Shown piece after piece: positions 8,639 through 19,335 of a DNA stretch of 34,429 nt. The notes under the pieces were generated by a model. That model was not told where the DNA came from, ran no database searches, and worked only from the letters and a program-made list of their open reading frames with translations. The position numbers and the translations under genes were made by a program. Position 1 is the stretch's first letter, and each line of letters opens with the position of its first letter. Source of the stretch: Actinomycetota bacterium (lineage in GTDB: Bacteria; Actinomycetota; Acidimicrobiia; Acidimicrobiales; Acidimicrobiaceae); contig DAHXKX010000133.1 of assembly GCA_027366165.1 (NCBI GenBank), positions 1 to 34,429 of the forward strand, written 5' to 3'.

Positions 8639-9834
8639 GAAGCTCCCTTTTTCTTGGCAAGATCCAGAATCACATTCCCTACAACATTCACGGCACGCTC
8701 CACTTCCTCATCAGTGGTAGTGACTCCTAAAGACAGCCTCAGAGACCCCAAAGCCTCGCTCCTCGATCTGCCCATCCCTAAAAGAACGTGCGAGGGATTG
8801 AGCGCACCTGACGCACAAGATGAACCAGCGGACGCGTACACTCCGGCAGAGTCAAGCATGAACAGAATCTCTTCCGAATTCAGCCCAGAAAAGCAGTAGT
8901 TTGTAATGTTGCACATCTGCGGCCCTTCAACTCCGTTTGGTTCAATAGCGGGCAGCATGGCAGAAAGCCCACCTCTGAGTCTCTGAGTCAGTCCCACTAT
9001 GCGCTTGACGTTTTCATCCCGGCCTGCGACAGCTTCGCGAATGGCCACCGTCATGGCGGCTATTCCGGCCAGATTCGGTGTACCTGATCGGAGTTCACGC
9101 TCCTGGCCGCCACCGTGCAGCATTGCCCGCAAAGGACTGGGCTTCTTGACCACAAGGGCACCTGTTCCCTTCGGCCCGCCAAATTTGTGCCCCGAGATTG
9201 AAATCATGTCGAACCCTTTGCCTAATCCGGCAACATCGAGGTAAGCCGGGGCCTGTACCGCATCCGAGTGCAGAAGGGCGCCAGGGGCATACCGTTTTAC
9301 GAGTCTTAGAACCTCGGCCAGAGGCTGCACCACGCCGGTTTCATTATTGGCCATCATCACCGAAACAACGCCGACATTGCCGCCATTCTCCTTGAGATAC
9401 GACTCCATCTCATTTAGATCCACCGCGCCTTCAAATGTGGCACCAATCAGCATGCCACCGGACGCCTTGACCGACTCAATAACAGCATGGTGCTCAATCG
9501 CGGTTGACACGGCTATCCTGCCATTGCCCAATGAACCAAGAATTGCCAAATTGTCTGCCTCAGTGCCACCTGATGTAAAGACCACCTCGGAGGCACCCAC
9601 GCCAAGGTAGCCTGCAACTTCCTCACGGCACGACTCAAGAAGATCTTTCGCCGCTCGGGCAGCTTTATGCGTGCCAGACGGATTGCCGATGAACGCTGAA
9701 GCATCGACCTGAGCGCTCAGAGCGGCTGGGTTCATTGGGGTTGAAGCAGCATGGTCCAAATATATCTCCACACTGTCGATACTATTGGCAAAACGTGACC
9801 ACCTGAATGGCATGTCATTTACCAATCTGCCCAA
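8629..9834 (-). CDS. Cysteine desulfurase (NifS/IscS type); likely GTG start at VEIYLDHAAS
   Basis: EIYLDHAASTPM, FTSGGTEADNLAI, SISGHKFGGPKGTGAL (PLP Lys), SAGSSCASGALNPSHVLLGMG (catalytic Cys). Confidence 0.95.
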   Translation of the reverse strand: MGRLVNDMPFRWSRFANSIDSVEIYLDHAASTPMNPAALSAQVDASAFIGNPSGTHKAARAAKDLLESCREEVAGYLGVGASEVVFTSGGTEADNLAILGSLGNGRIAVSTAIEHHAVIESVKASGGMLIGATFEGAVDLNEMESYLKENGGNVGVVSVMMANNETGVVQPLAEVLRLVKRYAPGALLHSDAVQAPAYLDVAGLGKGFDMISISGHKFGGPKGTGALVVKKPSPLRAMLHGGGQERELRSGTPNLAGIAAMTVAIREAVAGRDENVKRIVGLTQRLRGGLSAMLPAIEPNGVEGPQMCNITNYCFSGLNSEEILFMLDSAGVYASAGSSCASGALNPSHVLLGMGRSRSEALGSLRLSLGVTTTDEEVERAVNVVGNVILDLAKKKGASWI

Positions 9835-10205
9835 AAAGCCTTGTCCATAAGCACAGGAAGAAGTCGCGCCAAAGACGAAGCCATCAAATAATCTTGGGAT
9901 GAAGCTTTCTTGTAGCCAAAAGATGCGCTGACACCATCAGCATTTGCCAACATCTTTGTCCGGAGAAAAAGGCGGTACGCCCTCAGTTTGGAACCACAAG
10001 GCAGATGAGGGCAAGAGTCAGGGGGGTTTGTCCTCAATCGCCTCATGCGGGTGTCACTGCCGTCAATCCACTTCTGCAATGGAGGGATACGGGGAAACCA
10101 AGTTCGCCAATTTCCAATTAAGCATTTAAGAGCAGCGATAATGGTGTTATAACTAAAGGAAAGAATTACATAGATGCAACTTCCTTGCAGAGAGACAATC
10201 TCGAT

Positions 10206-11195
10206 ATGAAAAACGAACTTAGACTTGATCCGCTGACAGGCCGATGGGTGGTCGTGGCCTACGAACGCTCTGCTAGGCCATCTTCTTTTTTGGATCGCGA
10301 CGTCAATATCCAAAAGGACTCAATCATAGAATGCCCTTTTTGCCCGGGCCACGAAGAAGACACCCCGCCTGAATTGGAAACCTATTCCGAACAGGGACAC
10401 TGGCTGCTCAGAGTGGTTCCCAATAAGTACCCGGCATTTGTTGGCAACGAACCAATGGTAGCAATTACCAAAGGCCCAGTCTTTACTACGGCGCCGGCCT
10501 CCGGTATTCACGAAGTCATTGTGCTTTCACCGGACCACAATTTGGGCTGGTCCGACTTGCCCAATGACCAAGTCAAGTTAGTGATGAGAGGGATTCGCGA
10601 TAGGATCAATGCGCACAGCGACTCTCAGGTGGTGAGGTATTCCCAGGCGATCGTCAATTGCGGTCGAGAAGCCGGAGCTTCCCTTGAGCATCCCCATGGT
10701 CAATTACTTGCAACTTCTTTTGTCCCCAGGGAGATCACAGATGAGTTGGCTGGCTTTTCCAGGTTTTTGGGGGGCTGTGTACTTTGCGCCACTATAGAGG
10801 CTGAGGCGGCCGTCGATGACCGCATTGTCATTGAGGACTCCGAGACAGTCACAATCTCACCATTTTGGGCTTCACAACCCTACGAGTTGCTGATAATCCC
10901 GAAGAACCACCAGGAGCACCTGCACAAAGCGAGTGAAAATGAGTTGGACTCGATAGCCCTTTCTGTCAAAAACACCCTCGGCAGCCTCAGAGAACACCTT
11001 GGCGATATCGCTTACAATCTCGTGTTTCACTCTTCGCCATATAGGGAACATGGCCGATTCCATTGGCACGTTCATATTGTTCCAAAACTCACCACAAGGG
11101 CCGGATTCGAACTAGGCACTGGAGTGATGATCAACATCGTACCTCCCGAAAAAGCTGCGTCCGAGTTGAAGGCACTACTAAGTCGCCTAGACTGA
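10206..11195 (+). CDS. galT: UDP-glucose/galactose-1-phosphate uridylyltransferase
   Basis: MKNELRLDPLTGRWVVVAYERSARP, CPFCPGHE, GREAGASLEHPHGQLLA (HPH motif), CVLC, FHWHVHIVPKL. Confidence 0.93.
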   Translation: MKNELRLDPLTGRWVVVAYERSARPSSFLDRDVNIQKDSIIECPFCPGHEEDTPPELETYSEQGHWLLRVVPNKYPAFVGNEPMVAITKGPVFTTAPASGIHEVIVLSPDHNLGWSDLPNDQVKLVMRGIRDRINAHSDSQVVRYSQAIVNCGREAGASLEHPHGQLLATSFVPREITDELAGFSRFLGGCVLCATIEAEAAVDDRIVIEDSETVTISPFWASQPYELLIIPKNHQEHLHKASENELDSIALSVKNTLGSLREHLGDIAYNLVFHSSPYREHGRFHWHVHIVPKLTTRAGFELGTGVMINIVPPEKAASELKALLSRLD

Positions 11196-11701
11196 CGGAC
11201 CCGCGAATCACAGATTTCAAGAAGCCTCATAGGTTTGCCAAATCCAGAAGTTGGTCCTGAACCGAGCCATGGGTGAGGTCAACGCCCTTCTCTCCGTCTG
11301 TCGACCTAAGACCTGCAGTCTGATAAAGGTTGGCGAATTAACCGCCTACGGGACCCAACTAGCTTTGACTCGCTCCACCTTTACGGCTTTGTCAGGTTCA
11401 AATCGCGGAGCAATTTCGCAACGACTCAGGCGTGCACCCTGACTTCGACCACCACTTGGGCCATGAAATTTGCCGGCATAGGTAAGTTGAACGAAATCTC
11501 GCTGCGCACTTTGACTTGCAGTCCCGCAACAAATAATTGGATCGAGACCTATCCGGCCTTTCAACCATGTCGACTTAGCCAAAACAATGAAAGCCACGCC
11601 CACTCAACACAAGTCACGGAGTTACAAATTCGTAATCGCGCGAACAGCAACACACTGCCAGGCAAATCCGCCTAAATTAGGCTGAAAAGGAGAGGGGCGA
11701 A

Positions 11702-12949
11702 ATGGACAGGGGCGATGTCGCGCAGGTGAACGCCAGTGACAACTGGCGGAGCGGAGACAAAAAGGTTGTTGGGCTTCTCACATTTTCACACGCAGTCCAA
11801 CACTTTTATGCCGCAGGTCTGGCCCTGACCTATCCATTTGTGATCAGACAGTTCCATATCTCTTACTCCTCACTGGGATTCGTCCTGGCAGTGTCAGGCA
11901 TCGTTGGTGGCCTTTTGCAAGGTGCGGCAGGTTTAGCGAGAAGATACTCGGCTCGATTTCTCCTTTCAGGACAGAACCTGTCATTGGCAGTTTTTACGTT
12001 TTTGGGGGCGTTCTCACCGGGATTTGCCTTTTACGGATTCATGCGATTCATGGGCGCACTGGCACTTTGGCCGCAACATCCGGTTGGATCGGCATATTTG
12101 TCTGAAATGTTCCCCAAGAAGAAGGGGACTGTACTGTCCTGGCACACCACCGGAGGGACGATTGGAACCCTTCTCATTCCAATCGCCACAACCTCAATAA
12201 TTGCAAGTTATGGCTGGAGAACCGCCTTGGTGGCACTTTCAGTCCCGATGGCAATTGGCGGTTTCGTCGTAATCGGCAAGCTTCCGCTTGAACCAAGCCA
12301 CGTGAAAGGTTCCGCAGCGCACACACAGGCACAACGCCAACCAGGCAGTCCTTCGATCGTGTCAATTGTACTGGGAAACAAATCTGCGTTGGTCGTGATT
12401 GCCGCCTCCACCGTCTCTGCCGCAGGCAGAGGACTTGGGGTTCTGAGTGCCTTCGCGCCAATCTACCTGAAGGATGGGGCCCGCCTCTCGACTGTCACTG
12501 TCGGTATTGTCTATACGGTTCTCGTGGCCGGAGGCGTCATTGGACCTCTCATCGCGGGCTGGTTATCGGATAAAATCGGGCGGAAGGGAGTTCTGATTGC
12601 CGCCTATCTTGGTGGTGCCATATCGATGGTACTCTTCGTTCAGAAGTACTCATCGGTCTGGATGCTTGCAGGAATATCTTTGATCATGGGCGTACTGGCC
12701 TATTCCGAGACACCACTGATCCAGTCCCTCTTTTCCGATACAATTGGACCAAGCCAGGCCCGTGCAGCTTTTGGAATATTCTTTGCTGTGGCCTATGGTG
12801 TGGGTGCCTTGTGGCTTGCCGTGGTAGGCGTGGTTATAGACCGCTACGGCTTCCAGGCCGCCTTCTATGTCATGGCAGCTTCATTTGTCTTAGCCGCACT
12901 GATGATAACGCCGAAATTCGTGACGGCCCATCAGGTGCCTGTTCGCTGA
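11702..12949 (+). CDS. Major facilitator superfamily transporter
   Basis: Multiple hydrophobic segments, IAGWLSDKIGRKGVLIAAYLGG (MFS loop motif); AAAAGGAGAGGGG SD before ATG. Confidence 0.9.
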   Translation: MDRGDVAQVNASDNWRSGDKKVVGLLTFSHAVQHFYAAGLALTYPFVIRQFHISYSSLGFVLAVSGIVGGLLQGAAGLARRYSARFLLSGQNLSLAVFTFLGAFSPGFAFYGFMRFMGALALWPQHPVGSAYLSEMFPKKKGTVLSWHTTGGTIGTLLIPIATTSIIASYGWRTALVALSVPMAIGGFVVIGKLPLEPSHVKGSAAHTQAQRQPGSPSIVSIVLGNKSALVVIAASTVSAAGRGLGVLSAFAPIYLKDGARLSTVTVGIVYTVLVAGGVIGPLIAGWLSDKIGRKGVLIAAYLGGAISMVLFVQKYSSVWMLAGISLIMGVLAYSETPLIQSLFSDTIGPSQARAAFGIFFAVAYGVGALWLAVVGVVIDRYGFQAAFYVMAASFVLAALMITPKFVTAHQVPVR

Positions 12950-13001
12950 AACCCCCCTCAGAAACCAACGTGAACGGATACATGGAGCAACCGGCCTGGA
13001 C

Positions 13002-13523
13002 TTAGCCACTATTCATCTCGAATATTGAATTGGCATTGAACTGAGTGTAAACCTTTCGATCATCATCGCTCATCTCATCTCCAGGGGACCAGTCCAGTCT
13101 CTCGTCGTCGTTGGAGAGGAGTTCCATACATATCCGACATACGATGTCCACAGAAATCTCTTCGCCACAGTCTTTGTGAGAAATCGAAAGAGGATGCTCC
13201 TTACCCTCGTAGATATACTTGTCCCCCCACTGCTTGATGGCAATAAGGATTATTTTCAGGTCTTTTCCACTTTCAGTAAGCACGTACTCATACCGTTTGG
13301 GCTTGACCTGATAGAGCCTTCGTTCAAGGATTCCAAAATCCATCAAGCGTCTGATGCGTGCCGCCAAAATATTTCGGGCTATGCCCAGATGTTCCTGAAA
13401 ATCATCGAAGCGCCTGATCCCCATGAACGCATCCCTGACAATCAGAAGCGTCCACCAATCCCCAACTATTTCAAGACTTCGTGCCAAAGATGACGTGGCA
13501 TTTTCAAAACTCGTTCGGCGCAA
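13002..13523 (-). CDS. HxlR-family winged-helix transcriptional regulator
   Basis: SLARSLEIVGDWWTLLIVRDAFMGIRRFDDFQEHLGIARNILAARIRRLMDFGILERRLYQVKPKRYEYVLTESGKDL is a full HxlR domain. Confidence 0.93.
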   Translation of the reverse strand: MRRTSFENATSSLARSLEIVGDWWTLLIVRDAFMGIRRFDDFQEHLGIARNILAARIRRLMDFGILERRLYQVKPKRYEYVLTESGKDLKIILIAIKQWGDKYIYEGKEHPLSISHKDCGEEISVDIVCRICMELLSNDDERLDWSPGDEMSDDDRKVYTQFNANSIFEMNSG

Positions 13524-13604
13524 AAGGTTCTCCCCTGTTCATTAACTGCCGCAATTAGACCTTGAAATTGGCTACCGCCCCCCTCAGCTAAATAAGAGAG
13601 TCTC

Positions 13605-14534
13605 CTAACGACTCCTGCCCCCCTTGCGAAGAACCTTGGAACTAACATATCTAAAAGCCTCTTCATCGGCAATTGTGACTCCGAACAGCACTAACATGCC
13701 ACCGAAAATGACATTCAGAGTGACAATTCCACCAAAAAACAGTCGCGCCACAATCGCCGCAAATATCGGCTCGGTTGCAAATATTACCGCTACTTGGGCC
13801 GGAGGCACAATCACCTGGTAATAATTCTGTGCCCAAAGGGCAAAGGCGGTGCCTAGAACCCCATTGAACACAAGAGCGACAACTACCGTTAGTGAACTTA
13901 TCGCTTTGGCGCCGCCAAATCCAGCATTAACACTAGAAAATGAGACTATTGATGAAATTGCTACGACCGTGACGATTTCGACGAATGCCAACCAGATAGC
14001 ATCGATCGACCCCATGATCTTTTCAACCGCAATTATGTCCACAGCAATCAGGAACGCCGAAAACAATACGAGCCAGTAGCCCGACGTGGGAGACAGCAGT
14101 CCACCGCCAGCCACGAAACCCAAGCCCGCCATCGTCACGAGGACGCCAAGCCAAATCCTCCGGGAGACTTTTGACCTGAATAGCAGCGACGCGATCATAG
14201 GCACCATGACGACATTCGTACCTGTGATAAACCCCGTTGCGGCAGTCGTCACTATCTTCAGTCCTGCCGACTGAAGATAGAAGATTCCATAGAGCACCCC
14301 ACCGAGAACCATCGACCAGGAAGTGTTCGCAAGGCTTATCGAACCCTTCCTGATCTTCGGCAGAAAGGGCACCAAAACCAGAGCCGCAACTGCAAAACGG
14401 AGTGTCAGAAACTCATTTATTCCGACAACAGCCTGGGCATCCTTGGTAAAAGAGAGGGTGGCTCCCCATATCCCGGCAACGCCAAGCAATACGGCCGCTC
14501 CCGCACGGTAAGATTGAGGAATTTTAAATCCCAT
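13605..14534 (-). CDS. EamA/DMT-family transporter
   Basis: Ten hydrophobic segments, two EamA repeats: GVAGIWGATLSFTKD..., APAQVAVIFATEPIFAAIVARLFFGG. Confidence 0.9.
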   Translation of the reverse strand: MGFKIPQSYRAGAAVLLGVAGIWGATLSFTKDAQAVVGINEFLTLRFAVAALVLVPFLPKIRKGSISLANTSWSMVLGGVLYGIFYLQSAGLKIVTTAATGFITGTNVVMVPMIASLLFRSKVSRRIWLGVLVTMAGLGFVAGGGLLSPTSGYWLVLFSAFLIAVDIIAVEKIMGSIDAIWLAFVEIVTVVAISSIVSFSSVNAGFGGAKAISSLTVVVALVFNGVLGTAFALWAQNYYQVIVPPAQVAVIFATEPIFAAIVARLFFGGIVTLNVIFGGMLVLFGVTIADEEAFRYVSSKVLRKGGRSR

Positions 14535-14599
14535 ATCGGCGTTATTGGGAATTGGCTTGGGGGTCGGTCACAACTATGACTCCGGATGTAATGAGGTGG

Positions 14600-15382
14600 C
14601 TATTCTCCTACGAAGACGGCCTTGCCCGGACCATTTGTGAGAAATGAACTAACGCCTATTTGAGCGTCCTTGGTACCAAATACTTCAGAGAATACGAGGC
14701 GCTCGACGTCCAATCCATGGTGGAGGGTACCGGCCAGACCGACATCGATTGCTTTCTTCGACAGCCCTTGTGCCACGACTGCTCCCTTGGCAAAGCTAAG
14801 GGCCCAATTGTACGCCTCGGTGAAGACCTTGTCCGGCTCAAACACCTTGTCAACCAGACCAATCTCCAGAGCCTCCTGAGCGGAGACAGCCCGCCCTGAA
14901 AAGACGAGGTCCTTTGCCTTCGCGACTCCAACCAGCCGCGGCAACCGCTGTGTACCACCACCGCCAGGTATAAGACCCAACAGGACTTCAGGCTGGCCCA
15001 ATCTCGAATCGCTGGCGGCAACTCTGAAATCACAGGCCATGGCCAATTCGCAGCCTCCACCGAGCGCAAAGCCGTTTATTGCGGCAATGGTTGCCCTGGG
15101 AATGCTTGCCACCTTATTCAATACCTCGTGAAAAACCCCCGCAGTCTCGATCGCCTCTTTAATGCCGCCAAACTCAGAAATGTCTGCACCAGCCGCGAAT
15201 ATACGCTCACCTCCATGAATAACCATTGCGTGAGGTGGCGAAGCCAAAAGCTGATCGGCAATTTCGCCTAGTTGACGAAGCAACTCCTTTGAAAGTGCAT
15301 TGGCCTTCGGCCTGTTCAACCTAACTACGGCGATGTCGTTTGCATCTACTTCGACACTTACAAATTTCCCTGAATCAGACAT
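14600..15382 (-). CDS. Enoyl-CoA hydratase/isomerase family protein
   Basis: FAAGADISEF, INGFALGGGCELAMACDFRVA, LGQPEVLLGLIPGGGGTQRLPRLVG (crotonase motifs with both catalytic Glu). Confidence 0.95.
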   Translation of the reverse strand: MSDSGKFVSVEVDANDIAVVRLNRPKANALSKELLRQLGEIADQLLASPPHAMVIHGGERIFAAGADISEFGGIKEAIETAGVFHEVLNKVASIPRATIAAINGFALGGGCELAMACDFRVAASDSRLGQPEVLLGLIPGGGGTQRLPRLVGVAKAKDLVFSGRAVSAQEALEIGLVDKVFEPDKVFTEAYNWALSFAKGAVVAQGLSKKAIDVGLAGTLHHGLDVERLVFSEVFGTKDAQIGVSSFLTNGPGKAVFVGE

Positions 15383-15383
15383 G

Positions 15384-16373
15384 TTACTCCTTTGAATGGC
15401 TAATGTTCAGAACTGCAGACCTCGATCCGCCTTCAATCTTGAGGAGCTCCCTTGCAAGCGAGTAGGGATCGACTTCACCTTTGATAAGTTGGGTAATTTT
15501 TGGTGAAAACAAAGGATCAGACATCATTTGATCCACCTTGCGATTTGCCTCGGCACGTACAATACGAGTCAGTTCCTCTAAAATGCGCGATTCTCTCCTC
15601 TTCTTGCCCATCCCACTACGCTCCAGATATTCGCGATGAGACTCGATCGCCTCGAAAACCTCTCCTATTCCTTTGCCCTCGGTCGCAACTGTTTCGATGA
15701 TTGGAGGCGTCCAGCCCTCGAAGGTGGACATCTCCAGCATGACTTCGATATCTCGTCTAGTCTCCCTGGCACCGGCTCGATCCGCTTTGTTAATTATGAA
15801 CAGGTCAGCGACCTCCATTAGCCCTGCCTTATTCACCTGTACCGCGTCTCCCCAACCAGGCGTCAGGACGACTGTAACCGTATCGGCAGCCCCTATCACT
15901 TCCACCTCGACCTGGCCCACGCCAACAGTCTCAATAAAAACGTAAGGGAAGTTGACCGCGCTCAACACCCGAACCGCATCAGGCACCGCCAGGGCCAGTC
16001 CGCCCAAGTGGCCCCGGGTGGCCATGGAACGGATGAATACCCCACCGTCGGTCGCGTGGTCCTGCATTCTGACCCTGTCACCAAGAATTGCTCCACCGGA
16101 GAACGGCGAAGTGGGGTCGACGGCAATGATTGCAACTTCTCTTGAACGGCTTCGGACCTGAGAAATCAATCCGTCGGTGAGAGTTGACTTTCCCGCTCCG
16201 GGAGCACCGGTAATGCCGACAACATAGGTGTCGCCGCCTTGACCCCAGGTGAGCTTTGCTAATTCACGCGCCTGTGGTCCACCTCTTTCAACTATGGAGA
16301 GAAGCTTCGCCAACGCAACTCGATTCGACTGCTTGGCCTGGACCAACAGCTGTTCCGGATCATATGCTACCAA
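15384..16373 (-). CDS. meaB: Methylmalonyl-CoA mutase-associated GTPase (MeaB/ArgK/IcmC type)
   Basis: GITGAPGAGKSTLTDGLI, AVDPTSPFSGGAILGDRVRM, FIRSMATRGHLGGLA, FIETVGVGQVEVEV, NKADRAGA. Confidence 0.95.
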   Translation of the reverse strand: MVAYDPEQLLVQAKQSNRVALAKLLSIVERGGPQARELAKLTWGQGGDTYVVGITGAPGAGKSTLTDGLISQVRSRSREVAIIAVDPTSPFSGGAILGDRVRMQDHATDGGVFIRSMATRGHLGGLALAVPDAVRVLSAVNFPYVFIETVGVGQVEVEVIGAADTVTVVLTPGWGDAVQVNKAGLMEVADLFIINKADRAGARETRRDIEVMLEMSTFEGWTPPIIETVATEGKGIGEVFEAIESHREYLERSGMGKKRRESRILEELTRIVRAEANRKVDQMMSDPLFSPKITQLIKGEVDPYSLARELLKIEGGSRSAVLNISHSKE

Positions 16374-16452
16374 CGCTCACCGACTCCTGAAAATATTGAA
16401 ACCTGCCATCTCGACACTTGAAAGCCTAAATTGGATTTCAATAAAACGCCAC

Positions 16453-17715
16453 TCAGAGACGCTCGATATCTGCCCCCACCGCCCTCAAGCGACCTGGAAA
16501 GTCTTCGTAACCACGTTCGATGTGTGAAGCCCCCGTGAGAATCGTCTCGCCATCGGCGGCTAAACCGGCTAGTGCCAACGCTGCGGCAGCCCTAATATCG
16601 GTCCCTTTTACCTGGGCTCCCGACAAACGTGCAACTCCTCGGATCACCGCGTGATGACCCTCTGTCCTGATGTCGGCCCCCATTCTTCGAAGTTCATCGA
16701 CATACTTGAATCTTCCTGAAAAAAGGTTCTCCGTCACAATTGACACTCCGTCTGCAACGCTCAACATCGACACAACGAACGGCTTGTAATCTGTCGCCAC
16801 GCCCGGATATGGCAACGTTGCTACATCGGTTGCGGTGAGCCTTTCACCGCAAATGACGTTTAGCCCCTCAGAAGTGTGAGTTATCGTGAGCCCGATAGCG
16901 ACAAACTTCTCAAGGACCATATCCATATATGCGCTAGGAGCGCCGATCAAGGTCACGTTTCCGCCTGCAAGTCCAACCGCAGCCGCCATTGTCGCAGCTT
17001 CGACACGGTCGGCTATGGCTCTGTGATTGGCGGGCCTCAGTCCTTCTACCCCATCAACCTCTATATGTGAAGTTCCAGCACCGTGTATCTTGGCGCCCAT
17101 TTCATTGAGCATTTGCGCAAGATCTATGATTTCAGGCTCTTTTGCAGCGTTCTCGATGACAGTCGTTCCTTTTGCAAGCACTGCTGCCATCAACACGTTG
17201 TCAGTAGCTGTGTGCGATGGATATTCGAGGACCACCCTGGCGCCCACAAGTCCTGGTGTACTGGCCGAAATATAACCGTGGGAAGCCTCAAACTTGGCGC
17301 CAAGTGCCTCCAGCGCATTTAGGTGAAAGTCAATTGGACGATGCCCAAAATCATCGCCACCAGGCATCGACACCTCGGTTCTATGGTACCGGGCGACGAG
17401 AGGTCCCAAAACAACAATGGAAGCCCTGATCTTCTCGACAAGTTCATAAGGAGCCCGCGGCAAAACCTCATCCTCAGGAGGAACATCAATCGTCATTCGG
17501 CCGTCAGCAATATCTGAAACAGTCACGCCCATTGAACGCAGGAGATCGGACATGATAGTCACATCGGCAATTTTTGGAACATTCTCGATTACATGCGTGC
17601 CAGATGCCAACAGGGTGGCCGCCATGAGCTTCAGGACCGAATTCTTCGCCCCTTTGATCTCAATATCTCCCTTGAGGGGCCGACCTGGTCGAATTATCAA
17701 TGCGTCCTTATGCAA
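16453..17715 (-). CDS. murA: UDP-N-acetylglucosamine 1-carboxyvinyltransferase
   Basis: IIRPGRPLKGDIEIKGAKNSVLKLMAATLLA, MPGGDDFGHRPIDFHLNALEALGA, TDYKPFVVSMLSVADG; C..IG-type loop has Asp in the Cys position (PGGDDFG). Confidence 0.95.
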   Translation of the reverse strand: MHKDALIIRPGRPLKGDIEIKGAKNSVLKLMAATLLASGTHVIENVPKIADVTIMSDLLRSMGVTVSDIADGRMTIDVPPEDEVLPRAPYELVEKIRASIVVLGPLVARYHRTEVSMPGGDDFGHRPIDFHLNALEALGAKFEASHGYISASTPGLVGARVVLEYPSHTATDNVLMAAVLAKGTTVIENAAKEPEIIDLAQMLNEMGAKIHGAGTSHIEVDGVEGLRPANHRAIADRVEAATMAAAVGLAGGNVTLIGAPSAYMDMVLEKFVAIGLTITHTSEGLNVICGERLTATDVATLPYPGVATDYKPFVVSMLSVADGVSIVTENLFSGRFKYVDELRRMGADIRTEGHHAVIRGVARLSGAQVKGTDIRAAAALALAGLAADGETILTGASHIERGYEDFPGRLRAVGADIERL

Positions 17716-17811
17716 CTCAACCTCCCCGTCAAGCTAACATTCCTTAAGTCTCAACGAATATAGATCAAATCTAACCACTCAGACCGGTAGAGTCCTGTAC
17801 GAGAGAAAAAG

Positions 17812-19335
17812 ATGCGCAAAAGACACATAATAACCACTTTTAGCGCTTCAGATTTGCCGACCTTCGACACCGAGCTTTCGGGAATAGTGAAAGAACATCG
17901 GAGTGGCTTTTCAAAATCATTCAAAGCTGACAAATCTCTCTTCGACAATTACCAACGCCAGCTCATCCAATCTTCGGACTCAGAGTGGCGAGAGGAGATC
18001 GAGTTCAGCCTGCACGTTCCAGTGATCAGCTGGCTCTTGGCCCTGGGGGTCAAGCACCAGCTGGGTAGACTCGACAAGAGGAACCTGTTCCCATTCTGGC
18101 ATCCTCCGACCCAAATTGACGCAGAGACCATACGTACCATATGGACGCTCATCGGAATTTCCTTTCTGAACAGCTATTACGCCACTCTTTTAGGTCAGCT
18201 GTTAACATTTATCGCCCGCGAATTCCACAGCTCCACCGCGTCGCAGGGACTCGTACTTGGGGCTTCCAGGTTTGACATTGTTCCCGCTCTGATACTGCTC
18301 AGTCTTGCCGACCGCATCGGAAGAACCAAAGTAATTCTCTTTTCCACAGCGATGGGGGCCATATTCTCAACACTTGGCGCGTTTGCGCCGAATCTCTACT
18401 TTCTTGCCGGGGATCAGGTAATTACAAAAGCCTTTGCAACCGCCGCAATCCTGCTGATTGCAATAGTGTCATCGGAAAAGGTTCCATCGATGGCCCGGGC
18501 CTGGTCCCTTGCCGCACTGGTCATCGGATCAGCACTGGGAGCAGGCGCGGCCGCCGTCATGCTGCCACTTGCCGGCATATCAGCGGGTTCTTGGAGAATT
18601 CTCTTCGCAGTTTCCATACTCGCCATCTTTGCGATCAGGCCCTTTTCAAAGTACCTGAGGGAATCCCGCAGATTCGAAATTCTCGCAAGCAAAGCCGATC
18701 GCAAAGTGGAGACGGGTAGCGCGAAGAAGAACCGGAACGCGCTGATCCTGTTGTCTCTCGCTACGCTTTTGCTCAACATCTTTTACATTCCGGCATCACA
18801 GTTCAGAAATGAATTTCTCAGTCACGACCGGGGCTTCTCCGCTACCAGTATCAGTATCTTTACCCTGGTCACCGCGACCCCCGGGGCTATTGGGCTGGCC
18901 GTGAGCGGAAGGCTGTCCGAAACAAGGGGCCGCAGAATCGTGACTGCGGCTGCCCTGGTAATTGGAACAGGCGGTCTCATGCTGGCATTCCTTTCACATG
19001 GGACAGCCATCTGGATATGGGCATTGCTCGGCTCACTTGTGGCACCTGCGACAATACCTTCATTGGGCGTCTATTTGACAGAACTATTCCCGACAAAATT
19101 CCGCGGCACTGCGAACGGAATCATTGGCATTTGGGCCAGATTGGGGTCGATTCTAGGGGTGGTGGCAGTTGGTTACCTTGGCTCTACGGTTTATAATCAG
19201 GTTGGCACCCCACTGGCCCTTATGGGTATCGGCCCCCTTCTCCTTGCGCTACTTGTGATCGTGAAGTTCCCGGAGACCAAAGGGCTTAAGCTTGAGACCC
19301 TAAACCCCGAAGACTCCGCCTATCACGAAGACTGA
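17812..19335 (+). CDS. MFS transporter (sugar-porter-like) with an atypical N-terminal extension
   Basis: LADRIGRTKVILFSTAMGA, VSGRLSETRGRRIVTAAALVIG, LTELFPTKFRGTANGIIGIWARLGSILG; about 100 N-terminal residues precede the first transporter-like helix. Confidence 0.9.
   Translation: MRKRHIITTFSASDLPTFDTELSGIVKEHRSGFSKSFKADKSLFDNYQRQLIQSSDSEWREEIEFSLHVPVISWLLALGVKHQLGRLDKRNLFPFWHPPTQIDAETIRTIWTLIGISFLNSYYATLLGQLLTFIAREFHSSTASQGLVLGASRFDIVPALILLSLADRIGRTKVILFSTAMGAIFSTLGAFAPNLYFLAGDQVITKAFATAAILLIAIVSSEKVPSMARAWSLAALVIGSALGAGAAAVMLPLAGISAGSWRILFAVSILAIFAIRPFSKYLRESRRFEILASKADRKVETGSAKKNRNALILLSLATLLLNIFYIPASQFRNEFLSHDRGFSATSISIFTLVTATPGAIGLAVSGRLSETRGRRIVTAAALVIGTGGLMLAFLSHGTAIWIWALLGSLVAPATIPSLGVYLTELFPTKFRGTANGIIGIWARLGSILGVVAVGYLGSTVYNQVGTPLALMGIGPLLLALLVIVKFPETKGLKLETLNPEDSAYHED

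Noticed and set aside
9819-10313. 164-aa minus-strand ORF upstream of the cysteine desulfurase
   Set aside because: Overlaps the 5' end of galT and the desulfurase start, with no recognisable domain; probably a chance ORF.
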